Shown: piece after piece, positions 17,803-26,829 of the stretch | Numbering within the stretch: position 1 is the first letter of the stretch | How the letters are laid out: the number at the start of each line of letters is the position of its first letter | Assembly (NCBI GenBank): GCA_019418225.1 | Contig: DYCF01000015.1 | Span: 35,646 to 99,645, forward strand | DNA length: 64,000 nucleotides | Direction: 5' to 3' | Origin: Clostridiales bacterium | GTDB lineage: Bacteria > Bacillota > Clostridia > Lachnospirales > Cellulosilyticaceae | Notes under the pieces: model-generated | The model's database searches: none | Told to the model about the DNA's origin: nothing | Seen by the model: only the letters and a program-made list of their open reading frames with translations | Translations under genes and position numbers: made by a program

Positions 17803-18435
17803 TTATTCTTTTATTTTATCCATGACATCCGAATAAACAATGCCACTATGTACACTTGGCTTAATCCCCTTATTCTCAAAAAGCTGAGAGATTGTTACAA
17901 ACTCATAACCTTCTTCTAAAAGGGCTGGAATAATCATATCGAGTGCCTCTACAGTATTACGGTTCTCTTCAAAGTCATGCAGCAAAATAATCTTTCCATC
18001 TGCTATATTATCTAAAATCAAACGGGCACGCTCGTAACTGCTTACCTCCGCTTCCCAGTCTCTAGCCCCTATGCCGCATATAAAAGGTAAATCAATGGCT
18101 TCTACCATGGTTGCATTTACCGAAATATATGGTGGTCTAAAAAACTTTGGTGCCTCCCCTACTATTGCCTTAATCCTTTCACTGGTATAAGCAATTTCTG
18201 CCTTTATGGTTTCAGCAGAAAGCTGTGTCATATCTGCATGGGTTTTGGAATGATTTGCAATCTCGCAGCCCATCTCATACGCCTTCCTCACAGATTCTGC
18301 AGATGCTTCATTAATATGATCTGCAATCAAAAAAAATGAGGCCACTATGCCATACTTCTTAAGCTTGTCAAGTACCTCTAATGTTGTCGTAATATTAGGT
18401 CCATCATCAAATGTTAATGCGATTTGTTTACTCAT
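17803..18435 (-). CDS. Polysaccharide deacetylase family protein (NodB homology, CE4)
   Basis: A 210-residue protein made of a single NodB domain. The catalytic and metal-binding motifs are LTFDDGP (residues 7-13), HSKTHAD near residue 74, RPPY near residue 108, DWE near 130 and ILLHD near 163. CE4 enzymes remove N- or O-acetyl groups from peptidoglycan, chitooligosaccharides or xylan. No signal peptide or membrane segment is present, which is unusual for a wall-acting member and suggests an intracellular substrate. The ATG at 18444 is in frame but too close to the GGGGAG ribosome binding site; the ATG at 18435 fits better. Confidence 0.87.
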   Translation of the reverse strand: MSKQIALTFDDGPNITTTLEVLDKLKKYGIVASFFLIADHINEASAESVRKAYEMGCEIANHSKTHADMTQLSAETIKAEIAYTSERIKAIVGEAPKFFRPPYISVNATMVEAIDLPFICGIGARDWEAEVSSYERARLILDNIADGKIILLHDFEENRNTVEALDMIIPALLEEGYEFVTISQLFENKGIKPSVHSGIVYSDVMDKIKE

Positions 18436-18560
18436 CTTCTTCATCTCCCCTATGTATTATTAAGCTCATTATACGCCTTCTTGTTTGCACTTACTATAAG
18501 TAAAATGCCTCTTCAAAATATTAATTCACCCATGCTTACTAAAATAATGGCAACACAAAA

Positions 18561-18598
18561 TAACTCATAAACACCAATAGCTTGGTATTTATGAGTTA
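18561..18598 (-). terminator. Terminator of the nucleoside ABC transporter operon
   Basis: A 17-bp stem with one mismatch (TAACTCATAAACACCAA against TTGGTATTTATGAGTTA), loop of four bases, ~65 bp after the last permease stop. Confidence 0.75.
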
Positions 18599-18662
18599 TA
18601 AAATCATATATTGCTTTTGTTTAATTTATATCTATTAAATTTATTTTTACCCTACTGCCTTA

Positions 18663-19622
18663 TTATCTCTTACCTTTATCATAAACTTCCCCAAGCGCTC
18701 TTGGTGGATTGTTATTTTTAGAGAAGAATACAAGCAGAATCATTGTTAAGATATAAGGTAATGTCATAATTAAATCAGAGAATGTACTTGGTAGTTCTAG
18801 TAAGCCACTAATCATATAACCACCCGATCTTGCAAACCCGAATAAAATACAAGCAATGAGAGTCGGTACAATCTTCCAGTTTCCAAAGATTAAGGCTGCA
18901 ATCGCTAAGTAACCATAGCCTACATAAAAACTTGAAGAGAAGTTTGCTGAAATAGAGTATGCAAAGCAAATACCGCCAAGTCCCGCTAAAGCACCCGAAA
19001 TCATAACTGCACTAAAACGTATTTTCGCTACATCCGCGCCACCTGCATCTACTGCATGTGGGTTATCCCCACAAGCACGTAATCTCATACCATATTTTGT
19101 TTGGTAAAGGACATACCATGCAATAATTGCCACAATGATAATAATGACTTGGAATGGATAAATATCTTTAAAGAATCCACCAATAACTGGAATCTCTGAA
19201 AGCCCTGGCACACTAAAACGTCCTAATACATCTAATACGAATTTAGATGAAGGTTTTCCAAAGATGACTGCATTGAATTGACTTGTTAAAAATCCAGTAA
19301 GGGCAATCGCTAAAATATTCATAACTACCCCACTAATCACCTGGTTTGCTTTAAATTTAATACATACCAGACCATGTAACATAGCATAAATCGTACTTCC
19401 TAATACTGCAAAAATAATAGCAATATAAAAGGACATTGGTACTAACGCTGGGAAAAATTCTTTTGTCAAAATAACAGCTAAGGCTCCTATAAAAGCTCCC
19501 ATTCCCATAAAGCCTTCAAGAGCAAGGTTGGTAATCCCACTACGTTCACTGTAAATACCACCAATTGCAATAATAAATAGTGGTAATGCAAAGGCTAATC
19601 CATCAATAATGACTGTTTCCAT
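18663..19622 (-). CDS. Nucleoside-type ABC transporter permease (second permease)
   Basis: A 319-residue integral membrane protein with about eight to nine hydrophobic segments. It opens with LPLFIIAIGGIYSERSGITNLALEGFM and has the GMRLRACGDNPHAV coupling-helix region typical of BPL_transp_2 permeases of the BMP/NupQ (YufQ) type. It pairs with the larger permease whose stop overlaps its start at 19622, and with the ATPase and lipoprotein upstream, to form a nucleoside (purine) importer. It is the last gene of the operon, followed by a terminator. Confidence 0.9.
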   Translation of the reverse strand: METVIIDGLAFALPLFIIAIGGIYSERSGITNLALEGFMGMGAFIGALAVILTKEFFPALVPMSFYIAIIFAVLGSTIYAMLHGLVCIKFKANQVISGVVMNILAIALTGFLTSQFNAVIFGKPSSKFVLDVLGRFSVPGLSEIPVIGGFFKDIYPFQVIIIIVAIIAWYVLYQTKYGMRLRACGDNPHAVDAGGADVAKIRFSAVMISGALAGLGGICFAYSISANFSSSFYVGYGYLAIAALIFGNWKIVPTLIACILFGFARSGGYMISGLLELPSTFSDLIMTLPYILTMILLVFFSKNNNPPRALGEVYDKGKR

Positions 19623-20809
19623 TATGCCTCCTCCTTCATCTGCTCTTGCATCGCATTTTTTTGTACACTATTTTGTTGGTTCTTTTCTTCTGCTTCATCT
19701 TGAATACGTTTTAAACGGTATTTAATATACGTACCACATGCACTAAATAAGAGAATTAGTGCTGTAATAACTGAAGCAATCTCTTGTGGTACGCCTGCGG
19801 CACTACTCATATAAGTGCTTCCCTTACTAATAATCATAATAAGGAAGGCTGAAATCATACTTCCAATAGGGTTAGCATTACCAAGTAAAGATACTGCAAT
19901 AGCATCATACCCTACTGATGAAAGCACTCTAGGCTGAATAGATGTATTATAACCTAAGTAGAATGTTACCCCTGCAAGACCTGCAAGCGCCCCTGAAATG
20001 AGCATGGCAATAACCATTGTACGGCCTACTTTAATTCCTGCATATTTTGCGGCCTTTTGATTCGCACCTACTGTTTTCATTTCATATCCTAACTTCGTTT
20101 TATCTAAGACAAACTTAAGCCCAAATGTAGCAACTAATGCTAAGATAATCCCTAATGGCACTTCCATTTTCATTCCCATAAATTCTACGTTTTTTAAGGT
20201 TAAAGAAGCAGCCTCACTTATGTTTCTTGATTGACGTGATACAACATCTACATAAAACATATTAATGAAGAAACTAATTACATACTGGAAGATATAATTG
20301 ACCATAATACACGATACAACTTCATTAATATTAAAGCGATACTTTAAGTAACCAATCAAGCCACCTACTACAGCACCACATACAATCCCAATCACAATCA
20401 CCATAGGTTTTGCAATGAAACTATTCATGTCACTATAACCCACTATAATCGTTGCCATAAATCCTGCAAAAAGCATTTGACTAGAAACCCCGATATTAAA
20501 GAGGCCTGCTTTAAAGGCAACGGCTACTGCTAAAGCAGCAAAAATAAGTGGTGTTAAGGCATTTAAGAAGCTCATAAAATCTGTAAGCATTCCCTTCCCA
20601 CCTGCATAAGATGCCTTTGGCAAGATCCCTGAACCTTGAAGTAAGTTATGGTAGGCACTTATAGGGTTTTGACCTACCATCCCAATTACAGCAGCGCCTA
20701 CTAGTAAACTCATTAAAACTGCAAAAATAGGCACAATCGTTTCTTGGCGTTTTTCATTTCCTAAAAATTTAATTATATTTTGTTTCATATTCCTTTTCAT
20801 TTTAAGCAT
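19622..20809 (-). CDS. Nucleoside-type ABC transporter permease (first permease)
   Basis: A 395-residue membrane protein of the NupP (YufP) type. Hydrophobic segments alternate with conserved loops such as FKAGLFNIGVSSQMLFAGF and GYEMKTVGANQKAAKYAGI, which contact the ATPase. The cytoplasmic N-terminus (~25 residues) and a charged Gln/Glu-rich C-tail are typical. The start overlaps the ATPase stop by eight bases, so the genes are translationally coupled; ATGs at 20809, 20800 and 20791 are all in frame and the first is used here. Confidence 0.9.
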   Translation of the reverse strand: MLKMKRNMKQNIIKFLGNEKRQETIVPIFAVLMSLLVGAAVIGMVGQNPISAYHNLLQGSGILPKASYAGGKGMLTDFMSFLNALTPLIFAALAVAVAFKAGLFNIGVSSQMLFAGFMATIIVGYSDMNSFIAKPMVIVIGIVCGAVVGGLIGYLKYRFNINEVVSCIMVNYIFQYVISFFINMFYVDVVSRQSRNISEAASLTLKNVEFMGMKMEVPLGIILALVATFGLKFVLDKTKLGYEMKTVGANQKAAKYAGIKVGRTMVIAMLISGALAGLAGVTFYLGYNTSIQPRVLSSVGYDAIAVSLLGNANPIGSMISAFLIMIISKGSTYMSSAAGVPQEIASVITALILLFSACGTYIKYRLKRIQDEAEEKNQQNSVQKNAMQEQMKEEA

Positions 20810-22331
20810 GTACCCCCATCATGTATTCGCCTACCTCTTTTGTTGTGAGTGACTTCGCTTCTTTGATTGTCTTAATTTCACCATTATAGATGACCCCAAT
20901 TGTATCTGCGCAGTTCATTACTTCCTCAAGTTCAAGGGAAATCAGTAGGATTGCTTTTCCTTTATCACGCTCTGCAATAATTTGTTCGTGAATTCTCTCA
21001 ATGGCACCAATATCTAATCCACGTGTTGGCTGTACAAATATAATTAACGGTGTGTCTAATTCAATTTCACGCCCAATGATAATCTTTTGCTGATTTCCAC
21101 CACTCATACTACGGACTTGTGTCTTCGCACCTTGACCACTTCTAATATCATATTTCTCAATCATTTCATTGCTGTACGTCACAAACTTATCTCTTTTTAA
21201 AACACCCTTCTCACAAAATTCAGGCTTAAAGTAATCTTTAAGAACCGCATTTTCTGCTACAGTGAAATCTAAAACCAGTCCATAAGCTTGTCTATCTTCT
21301 GGAATATATCCTATTCCCGCCTCTGTACGCTCTCTAATATCCATATGTGTAATCTCTTGACCATTTAATATAATCTTTCCACTTGCTGCTGGCATAAGTC
21401 CAGCAATAGCATCTGCGATTTCTACTTGGCCATTTCCTGAAACCCCTGCAATCGCAAAGACTTCCCCACTACGAATAGAGAAAGAAACATTTTTTACAAC
21501 TTCAAATTGATTTTTATCCTTAACTGTTAAGTTCTCTACTTTTAGAACTTCTTTTCCGAAATTTGGGGCTTTCTTATCTAATTCAAAAGTCACCTCACGC
21601 CCAACCATCAGTCTTGCCATTTCTTTAGTAGAAGTTGTCTCTACATCACACATATCTACCAGTTTTCCACGACATAAAACAGCACAACGGTCTGCTACTT
21701 TTTTAATCTCTTCTAACTTATGTGTAATTAAGATAATCGTCTTACCACTGTCTCTAAGATTTTCAATAATCTTAAGTAAAAACTCAATTTCTTGTGGTGT
21801 GAGTACTGCTGTTGGTTCATCGAAAATGAGGATTTCTGCATCTCTATAAAGCATTTTAAGAATCTCTACTCTTTGCTGAACAGAAACAGTAATATCGCTA
21901 ATTTTACTTGTCGGGTCTACTTCTAGCCCATATTGCTTAGAAAGCGCAGCTACCCTTTCATTTGCTTCTTTTAAATCAACATAAGGCAAAAAGCCCCATC
22001 TCTTCTTCATAGGCTCTATACCTAATACAATATTTTGTGTAATTGTATAGTCCTGAACTAATTTGAAGTGCTGATGCACCATTCCAATGTTTAATCTTGT
22101 CGCTTCATTAGGTGATGTAATATTTACTTTTTCACCACGTACCAAGATTTCCCCTTCATCTGGCTCATACATCCCAAAGAGCATACTCATCAGGGTAGAT
22201 TTCCCTGCACCATTTTCTCCTAATATAGCCAGAATCTCACCTTTTTTAATCTTTAATGTCACATCATCATTTGCTACAATTCCAGGGAATCTCTTCGTAA
22301 CATGTCGCATTTCTACAATGTACTCACTCAT
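20802..22331 (-). CDS. Nucleoside-type ABC transporter ATP-binding protein (double NBD)
   Basis: A 509-residue ATPase with two fused nucleotide-binding domains, as in NupO/YufO and sugar importers. The first domain has Walker A GENGAGKS near residue 38 and Walker B EILIFDEPTAVL near 160; its signature is the degenerate ITVSVQQRVEIL. The second has a modified Walker A (GVSGNGQVE) near residue 292, the signature SGGNQQK near 405, and Walker B with IIFVQPTRGLD, where the usual catalytic Glu region is changed. That asymmetry is normal for this family. AGGAGG precedes the ATG. It energises uptake together with the two permeases. Confidence 0.93.
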   Translation of the reverse strand: MSEYIVEMRHVTKRFPGIVANDDVTLKIKKGEILAILGENGAGKSTLMSMLFGMYEPDEGEILVRGEKVNITSPNEATRLNIGMVHQHFKLVQDYTITQNIVLGIEPMKKRWGFLPYVDLKEANERVAALSKQYGLEVDPTSKISDITVSVQQRVEILKMLYRDAEILIFDEPTAVLTPQEIEFLLKIIENLRDSGKTIILITHKLEEIKKVADRCAVLCRGKLVDMCDVETTSTKEMARLMVGREVTFELDKKAPNFGKEVLKVENLTVKDKNQFEVVKNVSFSIRSGEVFAIAGVSGNGQVEIADAIAGLMPAASGKIILNGQEITHMDIRERTEAGIGYIPEDRQAYGLVLDFTVAENAVLKDYFKPEFCEKGVLKRDKFVTYSNEMIEKYDIRSGQGAKTQVRSMSGGNQQKIIIGREIELDTPLIIFVQPTRGLDIGAIERIHEQIIAERDKGKAILLISLELEEVMNCADTIGVIYNGEIKTIKEAKSLTTKEVGEYMMGVHA

Positions 22332-22379
22332 ATTTAGCCTCCTGTTAATCTTCTTATATGGCGTACAAAACGCAAAAAT

Positions 22380-22414
22380 GAGGGTTATCTGAATAAGATT
22401 ATTCAGATAACTCT
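22380..22414 (-). terminator. Leaky terminator between lipoprotein and ATPase genes
   Basis: GAGGGTTATCTGAATAA and TTATTCAGATAACTCTC form a ~15-bp stem followed on the minus strand by ATTTTTG. Its place inside the operon suggests partial termination, giving more binding protein than transporter. Confidence 0.7.
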
Positions 22415-22438
22415 CTAATTATTGGTTAATCATTCTAC

Positions 22439-23593
22439 TTATTGATAGCTTGGAAGACCTTTGAAAGCTTCTGGTGTCATACCATTGAAGTTTGAAGCTG
22501 GTACAACTTCACCTGTTTTTACAAGGTTATAGATTTCTTCCATTTTTGTTAATGTGTCTTCTGAAAGCTGATGACGTCCTTCTTCTTTTACATATCCTGT
22601 TGAATCTGTATCTGCCCCACGAAGTTCATTGCCACCTACAAAAGTACCATCTTTAACTGTTTCAAGTACTCTTTCTACGTTTGCATCCATTACTTTTAAA
22701 GCTGATGTTAAAATGATATTTGAATCACCATTTGCACCATCGTTAAATTGATCAACGTCACAACCGATTACTTTTACATTGCCTGCTTCTTTTGCAGCTG
22801 TGAATACACCGTTACCAGCGCCACCTGCTGCTACGAATAAAATGTCACAGCCTTCTTTAATTAAAGTTGAACCAATTACTTTACCTGTTGCTTCATCAGA
22901 GAAGTCGCCAACATAGTTACCACCAACGTTTGCACCTGTTACATCTGTTCCTGCATAAGAAGGAAGCTCTACAAGCTCTACATTTTTACCAAATACTTCA
23001 TTAACGTAGTTAACACCACTTTCAAATCCAAATTGATAGTTAACGTTTGATGGGAAAGCAATACCGTTTACAACAGCCACTTTATTTGTTTTTGTTTCAA
23101 GTGCTGCTGCTACCCCTGCGAAGAATCCACCTTCTTGCTCAGCAAATAACATAGAATATACGTTATCAAATTCTGTTTGGTCACCAATTGCAGCTGGCTC
23201 TGAATCTACAAGGATGAATTTTTTATCTGGGTTTTCACTAGCTACTTCTGAAACACCTGCAAATTGGAAACCTGGTGTTACGATTACATCATAGTCTGCC
23301 ACAATATCGCTTACAGCTTGTACCGCAGCTGTTGTATCACCTGATGGTTCTTGAACTGCTTTTACAGTAGCATCTGGATTATTTTCAATGAATTTTAAAA
23401 TACCATTATAGTTATTTTCGTTAAAGTTACCATCATCTACACCTGTAATACTTGTTACAATCGCAATTTTTAATCCATCGCCATTTGCTTCTTGAGCTGG
23501 TTGTTCTGCTGGTGCTGTACTGCCACCACAACCTACTAAAGTTGTCATAGCTAAAAGTCCTGATAATACTAAGCCTGTTAATTTCTTTTTCAT
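22439..23593 (-). CDS. BMP family nucleoside-binding lipoprotein
   Basis: A 384-residue substrate-binding lipoprotein of the BMP (BmpA/TmpC/NupN) family. The N-terminus is a lipoprotein signal ending in the lipobox LVGCGG (Cys near residue 22). The mature protein starts with a Pro/Ala-rich linker, then KIAIVTSITGVDDGNFNEN, the conserved first strand of the fold, and later GGFFAGVAAAL and VAAGGAGNGVF. These proteins bind purine nucleosides at the cell surface and pass them to the permeases. The frame is open to 23635, but GAGGAG before the ATG at 23593 and the signal peptide define the start. Confidence 0.92.
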   Translation of the reverse strand: MKKKLTGLVLSGLLAMTTLVGCGGSTAPAEQPAQEANGDGLKIAIVTSITGVDDGNFNENNYNGILKFIENNPDATVKAVQEPSGDTTAAVQAVSDIVADYDVIVTPGFQFAGVSEVASENPDKKFILVDSEPAAIGDQTEFDNVYSMLFAEQEGGFFAGVAAALETKTNKVAVVNGIAFPSNVNYQFGFESGVNYVNEVFGKNVELVELPSYAGTDVTGANVGGNYVGDFSDEATGKVIGSTLIKEGCDILFVAAGGAGNGVFTAAKEAGNVKVIGCDVDQFNDGANGDSNIILTSALKVMDANVERVLETVKDGTFVGGNELRGADTDSTGYVKEEGRHQLSEDTLTKMEEIYNLVKTGEVVPASNFNGMTPEAFKGLPSYQ

Positions 23594-23651
23594 GATTTTT
23601 CTCCTCAAGTTGTCTTTAGTTATTGATCTAATCATTCGTTATAAACTACAC

Positions 23652-24944
23652 TTATTGATGACTTTCTCCACTTAAATAGCGATAGAAGGCATCATTACAC
23701 CATATTTTCTCTTGATTTACTTCTACTGAGGCATCAATCGCCTTTAATCCTTGAAGTACTTCTTCTTTATCTTCCGCTATACAGAATGGATTTAATGTAT
23801 AATCACCATCTGTTATCACATTGTTATAAATAGCTTTATAACCTTCACCCATCTCTACAGTTGAAACATAAAGTGGTTGCCACCATGAAGCAAGCAGTAA
23901 GCCCTCTCCATCTGGATTATCATCATTTTTCTTTGCATATGTTTCAACAACTTCATTAAATCTAATTTTGTCTTCCATTGTTTCAAACTCAAATACTAAG
24001 TCATATTCTAAAGAATGTGCTAACATTAAGTTTTCATTTACCACTTCTACACGGTAATTAGGTGTTGCTGGTGGTACATCACCCCACTCAGGTAAGTATT
24101 CAAAGATTGATGTTTTAGGTTCTAACTGTACTTTTGCAACAATCCCTTCACTATTAAGAAGCCCAATAAGCTGTGTTGCATGAAGTATTGTACTATGACC
24201 ATAGCGTAATGTTAACTCTGGAATAAAGTTCGCACTGTAATGACGATTTAATAAGTTATATCCTGTTACAACGCCATTCATTACAGCTTGCTCACCAATT
24301 GACTCTAACTTTTCATTTTCAAATAAAGTCGTTTCATTCCAAGCCTTTAATACTCTACCATAAATATCTTCTTCGTTTGTATAGCCAAGGAAGTTACGTG
24401 CCTTACCATTAGCATCTGCTACTGCCATGAGTAAGTTAATCGCTTGTTCCTTATTAATTTCTTGTGCAATATCACTTAAGGCTTCCTCACCAATTAACTC
24501 AGTATCTAAAGCACATGCTATATAACGTGCATCCTCAGCAGTTATTGCTGCTGGAAGTTTTTTTGCTTCAACTTTCTCTTTACTATATCCAAGTGCTAAT
24601 TCTTCAAAGTTAGCCCCTTTAACTGCAAGTTTAATTGCTTCTACATAACTTACTGTTTCCTTTGTAGAAAGTTCATTAAATGTTTTATCTGAAACCTTAT
24701 TCATAGCTGTTTCAAAGAATTGCCCTGAAATCACTTCTGGCACTTCATTGATTCCAAAATAAAGTTCTAAATATCTTTGATTATTTTGTGTTACTGTACG
24801 TTCTTCTTGTACTTGATTAACACTAATTTGTACACTTTGGTCTTGTTTTGCAAAGACATCTATATAACCATATGTTCCGATTCCTACAGCAGCTGCTAGT
24901 AAAAATGCTAAATATTTTGATCTACTTCTAAATCTTTTTGACAT
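23652..24944 (-). CDS. Exported protein of unknown function upstream of the BMP lipoprotein
   Basis: A 430-residue protein with a positively charged N-terminus (MSKRFRSRSK) and a single hydrophobic segment at residues ~11-30, so it is either secreted or anchored in the membrane with the bulk outside. The rest is mostly helical and soluble, with the features NEVPEVISGQFFETAMN, ITAEDARYIACAL, and LRYGHSTILHATQLIGLLN. No family is recognised. It is the first gene of the nucleoside transporter operon, under the promoter at 25016-25043, and ends ~60 bp before the lipoprotein start, so a role beside nucleoside uptake is possible. It could equally be an unrelated passenger. Confidence 0.7.
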   Translation of the reverse strand: MSKRFRSRSKYLAFLLAAAVGIGTYGYIDVFAKQDQSVQISVNQVQEERTVTQNNQRYLELYFGINEVPEVISGQFFETAMNKVSDKTFNELSTKETVSYVEAIKLAVKGANFEELALGYSKEKVEAKKLPAAITAEDARYIACALDTELIGEEALSDIAQEINKEQAINLLMAVADANGKARNFLGYTNEEDIYGRVLKAWNETTLFENEKLESIGEQAVMNGVVTGYNLLNRHYSANFIPELTLRYGHSTILHATQLIGLLNSEGIVAKVQLEPKTSIFEYLPEWGDVPPATPNYRVEVVNENLMLAHSLEYDLVFEFETMEDKIRFNEVVETYAKKNDDNPDGEGLLLASWWQPLYVSTVEMGEGYKAIYNNVITDGDYTLNPFCIAEDKEEVLQGLKAIDASVEVNQEKIWCNDAFYRYLSGESHQ

Positions 24945-25015
24945 TACTTCTCATCCTTTTGTAAGTTATTCTAGTAACCTCTTAGCTTTCTGCTCAGTTC
25001 CTGTTTACATAATTT

Positions 25016-25043
25016 ATTTTATTTCTTTTTTGCACATTGTCAA
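25016..25043 (-). promoter_or_regulatory. Sigma-A type promoter of the nucleoside transporter operon
   Basis: On the minus strand a perfect TTGACA (25043-25038) is separated by 16 bases from TAAAAT (25021-25016). It lies ~70 bp upstream of the first gene start. No purine riboswitch motif was found in this leader. Confidence 0.6.
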
Positions 25044-25423
25044 TTTTTTTTAGCCCTCAAACGGCCCATTTTCCTAACACCATTTGTAAAAATGCACATT
25101 TTAAAACTCTGACTATTCGTTATACTGATTTACATGAAGGTTTTCACTTAAATTAACTCTACTTTTTACCCCCATACATTGAATATATTAATTATTAATT
25201 ATATTCAAATGTACACTTTACACAAATAGAACATTTTTTATGTTTTTATTATAATCGTTCGGAATATAGCTTTCTCCTCACCCGTTTTATGCATCAACGC
25301 TAAAAGAATCCCCCTACTTTTCTTACTTTCATTTGCGTTATCTCTTGATTTCATCCTCAATCCGTGCTATAACCAAACTTGGTATTTTATTTATTAAATT
25401 TAGTAAAGGAACTTAATGTATAT

Positions 25424-26146
25424 ATGACAACAAATCAAACATTATCTCAAACAATCGGAATTATTGGTGCTATGGATGAAGAGGTAGAAATCCTAAAATC
25501 ATTACTAGACATCAAAGAAACAGTTACTGAAGCAGGTATGACATTCTACAAAGGTATGTTACATAATAAAGAAGTCATCCTTGCACGTTCAGGCATCGGC
25601 AAAGTAAATGCAGCTGTATGTGCACAGCTTATGATTACACTCTTTAAAATCGACTGCCTCATTAACTCTGGTGTAGCAGGTACACTGCATCCAGACATTA
25701 ATCAAGGAGATCTTGTTATCTCTACTGATGCTGTACAACACGACGTCGACACAACAGTATTCGGCGATCCATTAGGTGCTATTCCACGTCTTGGTGTAAC
25801 TTTCTTCGAAGCAGATAAAGCACTTATGGCATTAGCTGAGCAAGCTGCTACAAACTTACACTTTGAAGGCGTATCAATCTTTAAAGGCCGTATTGCCAGT
25901 GGAGACCAATTCGTTGCTGGTGGTGAGCTCAAAGACCGCATCCAATCTCACTTCGCACCTTCTGCAGTAGAAATGGAAGGCGCTTCTATTGCTCATGTGG
26001 CTTACTTAAATCAAGTGCCATATGTTATTATCCGTGCAATCTCTGACAAAGCAGATGGTAGCGCAGATTTATCTTACGAAGAATTCTTACCACTTGCAGC
26101 CAAACATGCTAGTGCATTATTAGAAGAAATGGTGAAACTTTCATAG
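25424..26146 (+). CDS. mtnN: 5'-methylthioadenosine/S-adenosylhomocysteine nucleosidase
   Basis: A 240-residue cytosolic enzyme that splits adenine from methylthioadenosine and S-adenosylhomocysteine, feeding methionine salvage and AI-2 precursor formation. Visible features: IGIIGAMDEEVEIL at the N-terminus (catalytic Glu in DEEVE), RSGIGKVNAA, the SGVAGTL loop, GDQFV near residue 155, VEMEGASIAHVAY (Glu that binds ribose), and RAISDKADGSA with the catalytic Asp. It is one of the few plus-strand genes and stands alone. A TTG at 25379 is in frame, but the ATG at 25424 matches the family N-terminus and has AAAGGA upstream, at a slightly long 13-base spacing. Confidence 0.95.
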   Translation: MTTNQTLSQTIGIIGAMDEEVEILKSLLDIKETVTEAGMTFYKGMLHNKEVILARSGIGKVNAAVCAQLMITLFKIDCLINSGVAGTLHPDINQGDLVISTDAVQHDVDTTVFGDPLGAIPRLGVTFFEADKALMALAEQAATNLHFEGVSIFKGRIASGDQFVAGGELKDRIQSHFAPSAVEMEGASIAHVAYLNQVPYVIIRAISDKADGSADLSYEEFLPLAAKHASALLEEMVKLS

Positions 26147-26212
26147 TCCACACCACTTAGGCTGTGACAAAATGAACATTGAGTCATTTCATAGTAACTA
26201 TGTATATTGCAA

Positions 26213-26268
26213 AATAAAAAACCGTAATAAAGTTAGAACCTTATGCTCTAATTTTATTACGGTTTTTA
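26213..26268 (+). terminator. mtnN terminator
   Basis: AAAAACCGTAATAAA-TTAGA pairs with TCTAA-TTTATTACGGTTTTT, a stem of about 20 bp with one bulge followed by T residues on the plus strand. Confidence 0.85.
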
Positions 26269-26388
26269 CTTGCAAACTTTACGAACTTTTTTAAATAAAT
26301 TTATGCTATCATACGCTTATTCCTCTTGCACCACTTTTTCAAAGCTATTATATGCTAACCTATGGGCATTTAAAATATTTCCCTTAAT

Positions 26389-26650
26389 TTATTCTAATAC
26401 TGAAAATATACCGACTGTCATTAAATTATATAGTAATGAAGCAATTTTTTCTGATGTAAAAGGCTTATACTCATACCAGTAAATAATTGATGATAAAATG
26501 GCACCCAGGCAATATTCGCATAAAATATCAATACGCGGATCATCCTTTGCTAAATCGAATTTTTTAAATAGTAATGGCTTAATTGCCCTTTTATATTTTT
26601 CTGCAATTATATCACTGTCAATAATCTGGCTAACATCTGGGATTATTTAA
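26389..26650 (-). pseudogene. C-terminal fragment of a TetR-type regulator
   Basis: The minus frame encodes about 85 residues ending at 26389, including KYKRAIKPLLFKKFDLAKDD, ILCEYCLGAILSSIIYWYEY and PFTSEKIASLLYNLMTVGIF. This is the shape of the ligand-binding C-terminal half of a TetR-family repressor. No helix-turn-helix part and no start codon with a ribosome binding site are present, and the frame breaks off at ~26650 where a plus-strand fragment begins. It is the relic of a deletion. Confidence 0.55.
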
Positions 26651-26772
26651 TAGGTATCGCTATTATGTTTATTTGGTATATAGTTGTTATTCGCATTATC
26701 ATTTGTAAAAGCTTTGAAAATATAAATTCACCTTATCCTTTTGACGAAGTTGAACTAAAAAGATTTAAATAA
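26645..26772 (+). pseudogene. C-terminal fragment of a membrane protein
   Basis: The plus frame reads LIGIAIMFIWYIVVIRIIIC (one transmembrane segment) followed by a hydrophilic end SPYPFDEVELKRFK and stops at 26770-26772, just before a terminator hairpin. No start is visible. It looks like the 3' end of a gene whose front was lost at the same junction that truncated the TetR gene. Confidence 0.45.
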
Positions 26773-26779
26773 AACATAA

Positions 26780-26813
26780 ACCCTCGAACTTAGATTCCCT
26801 AAGTTCGAGGGCT
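26780..26813. terminator. Bidirectional terminator resembling the tmRNA terminator
   Basis: CCCTCGAACTTAG-ATTC-CTAAGTTCGAGGG hairpin. It is nearly the same as the tmRNA terminator at 48165-48200 and the hairpins of the att copies, but lacks the GGAGGTGA part. It may be an older trace of integration. Confidence 0.7.
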
Positions 26814-26829
26814 TATGCATTCAAAATGT

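Noticed and set aside
24945..25423. Purine riboswitch before the nucleoside transporter operon
   Set aside because: The leader lacks the conserved purine aptamer bases; only a normal promoter was found.
26270..26482. 70-residue plus-strand ORF after mtnN
   Set aside because: It begins inside the mtnN terminator and is antisense to the TetR fragment, with no ribosome binding site.
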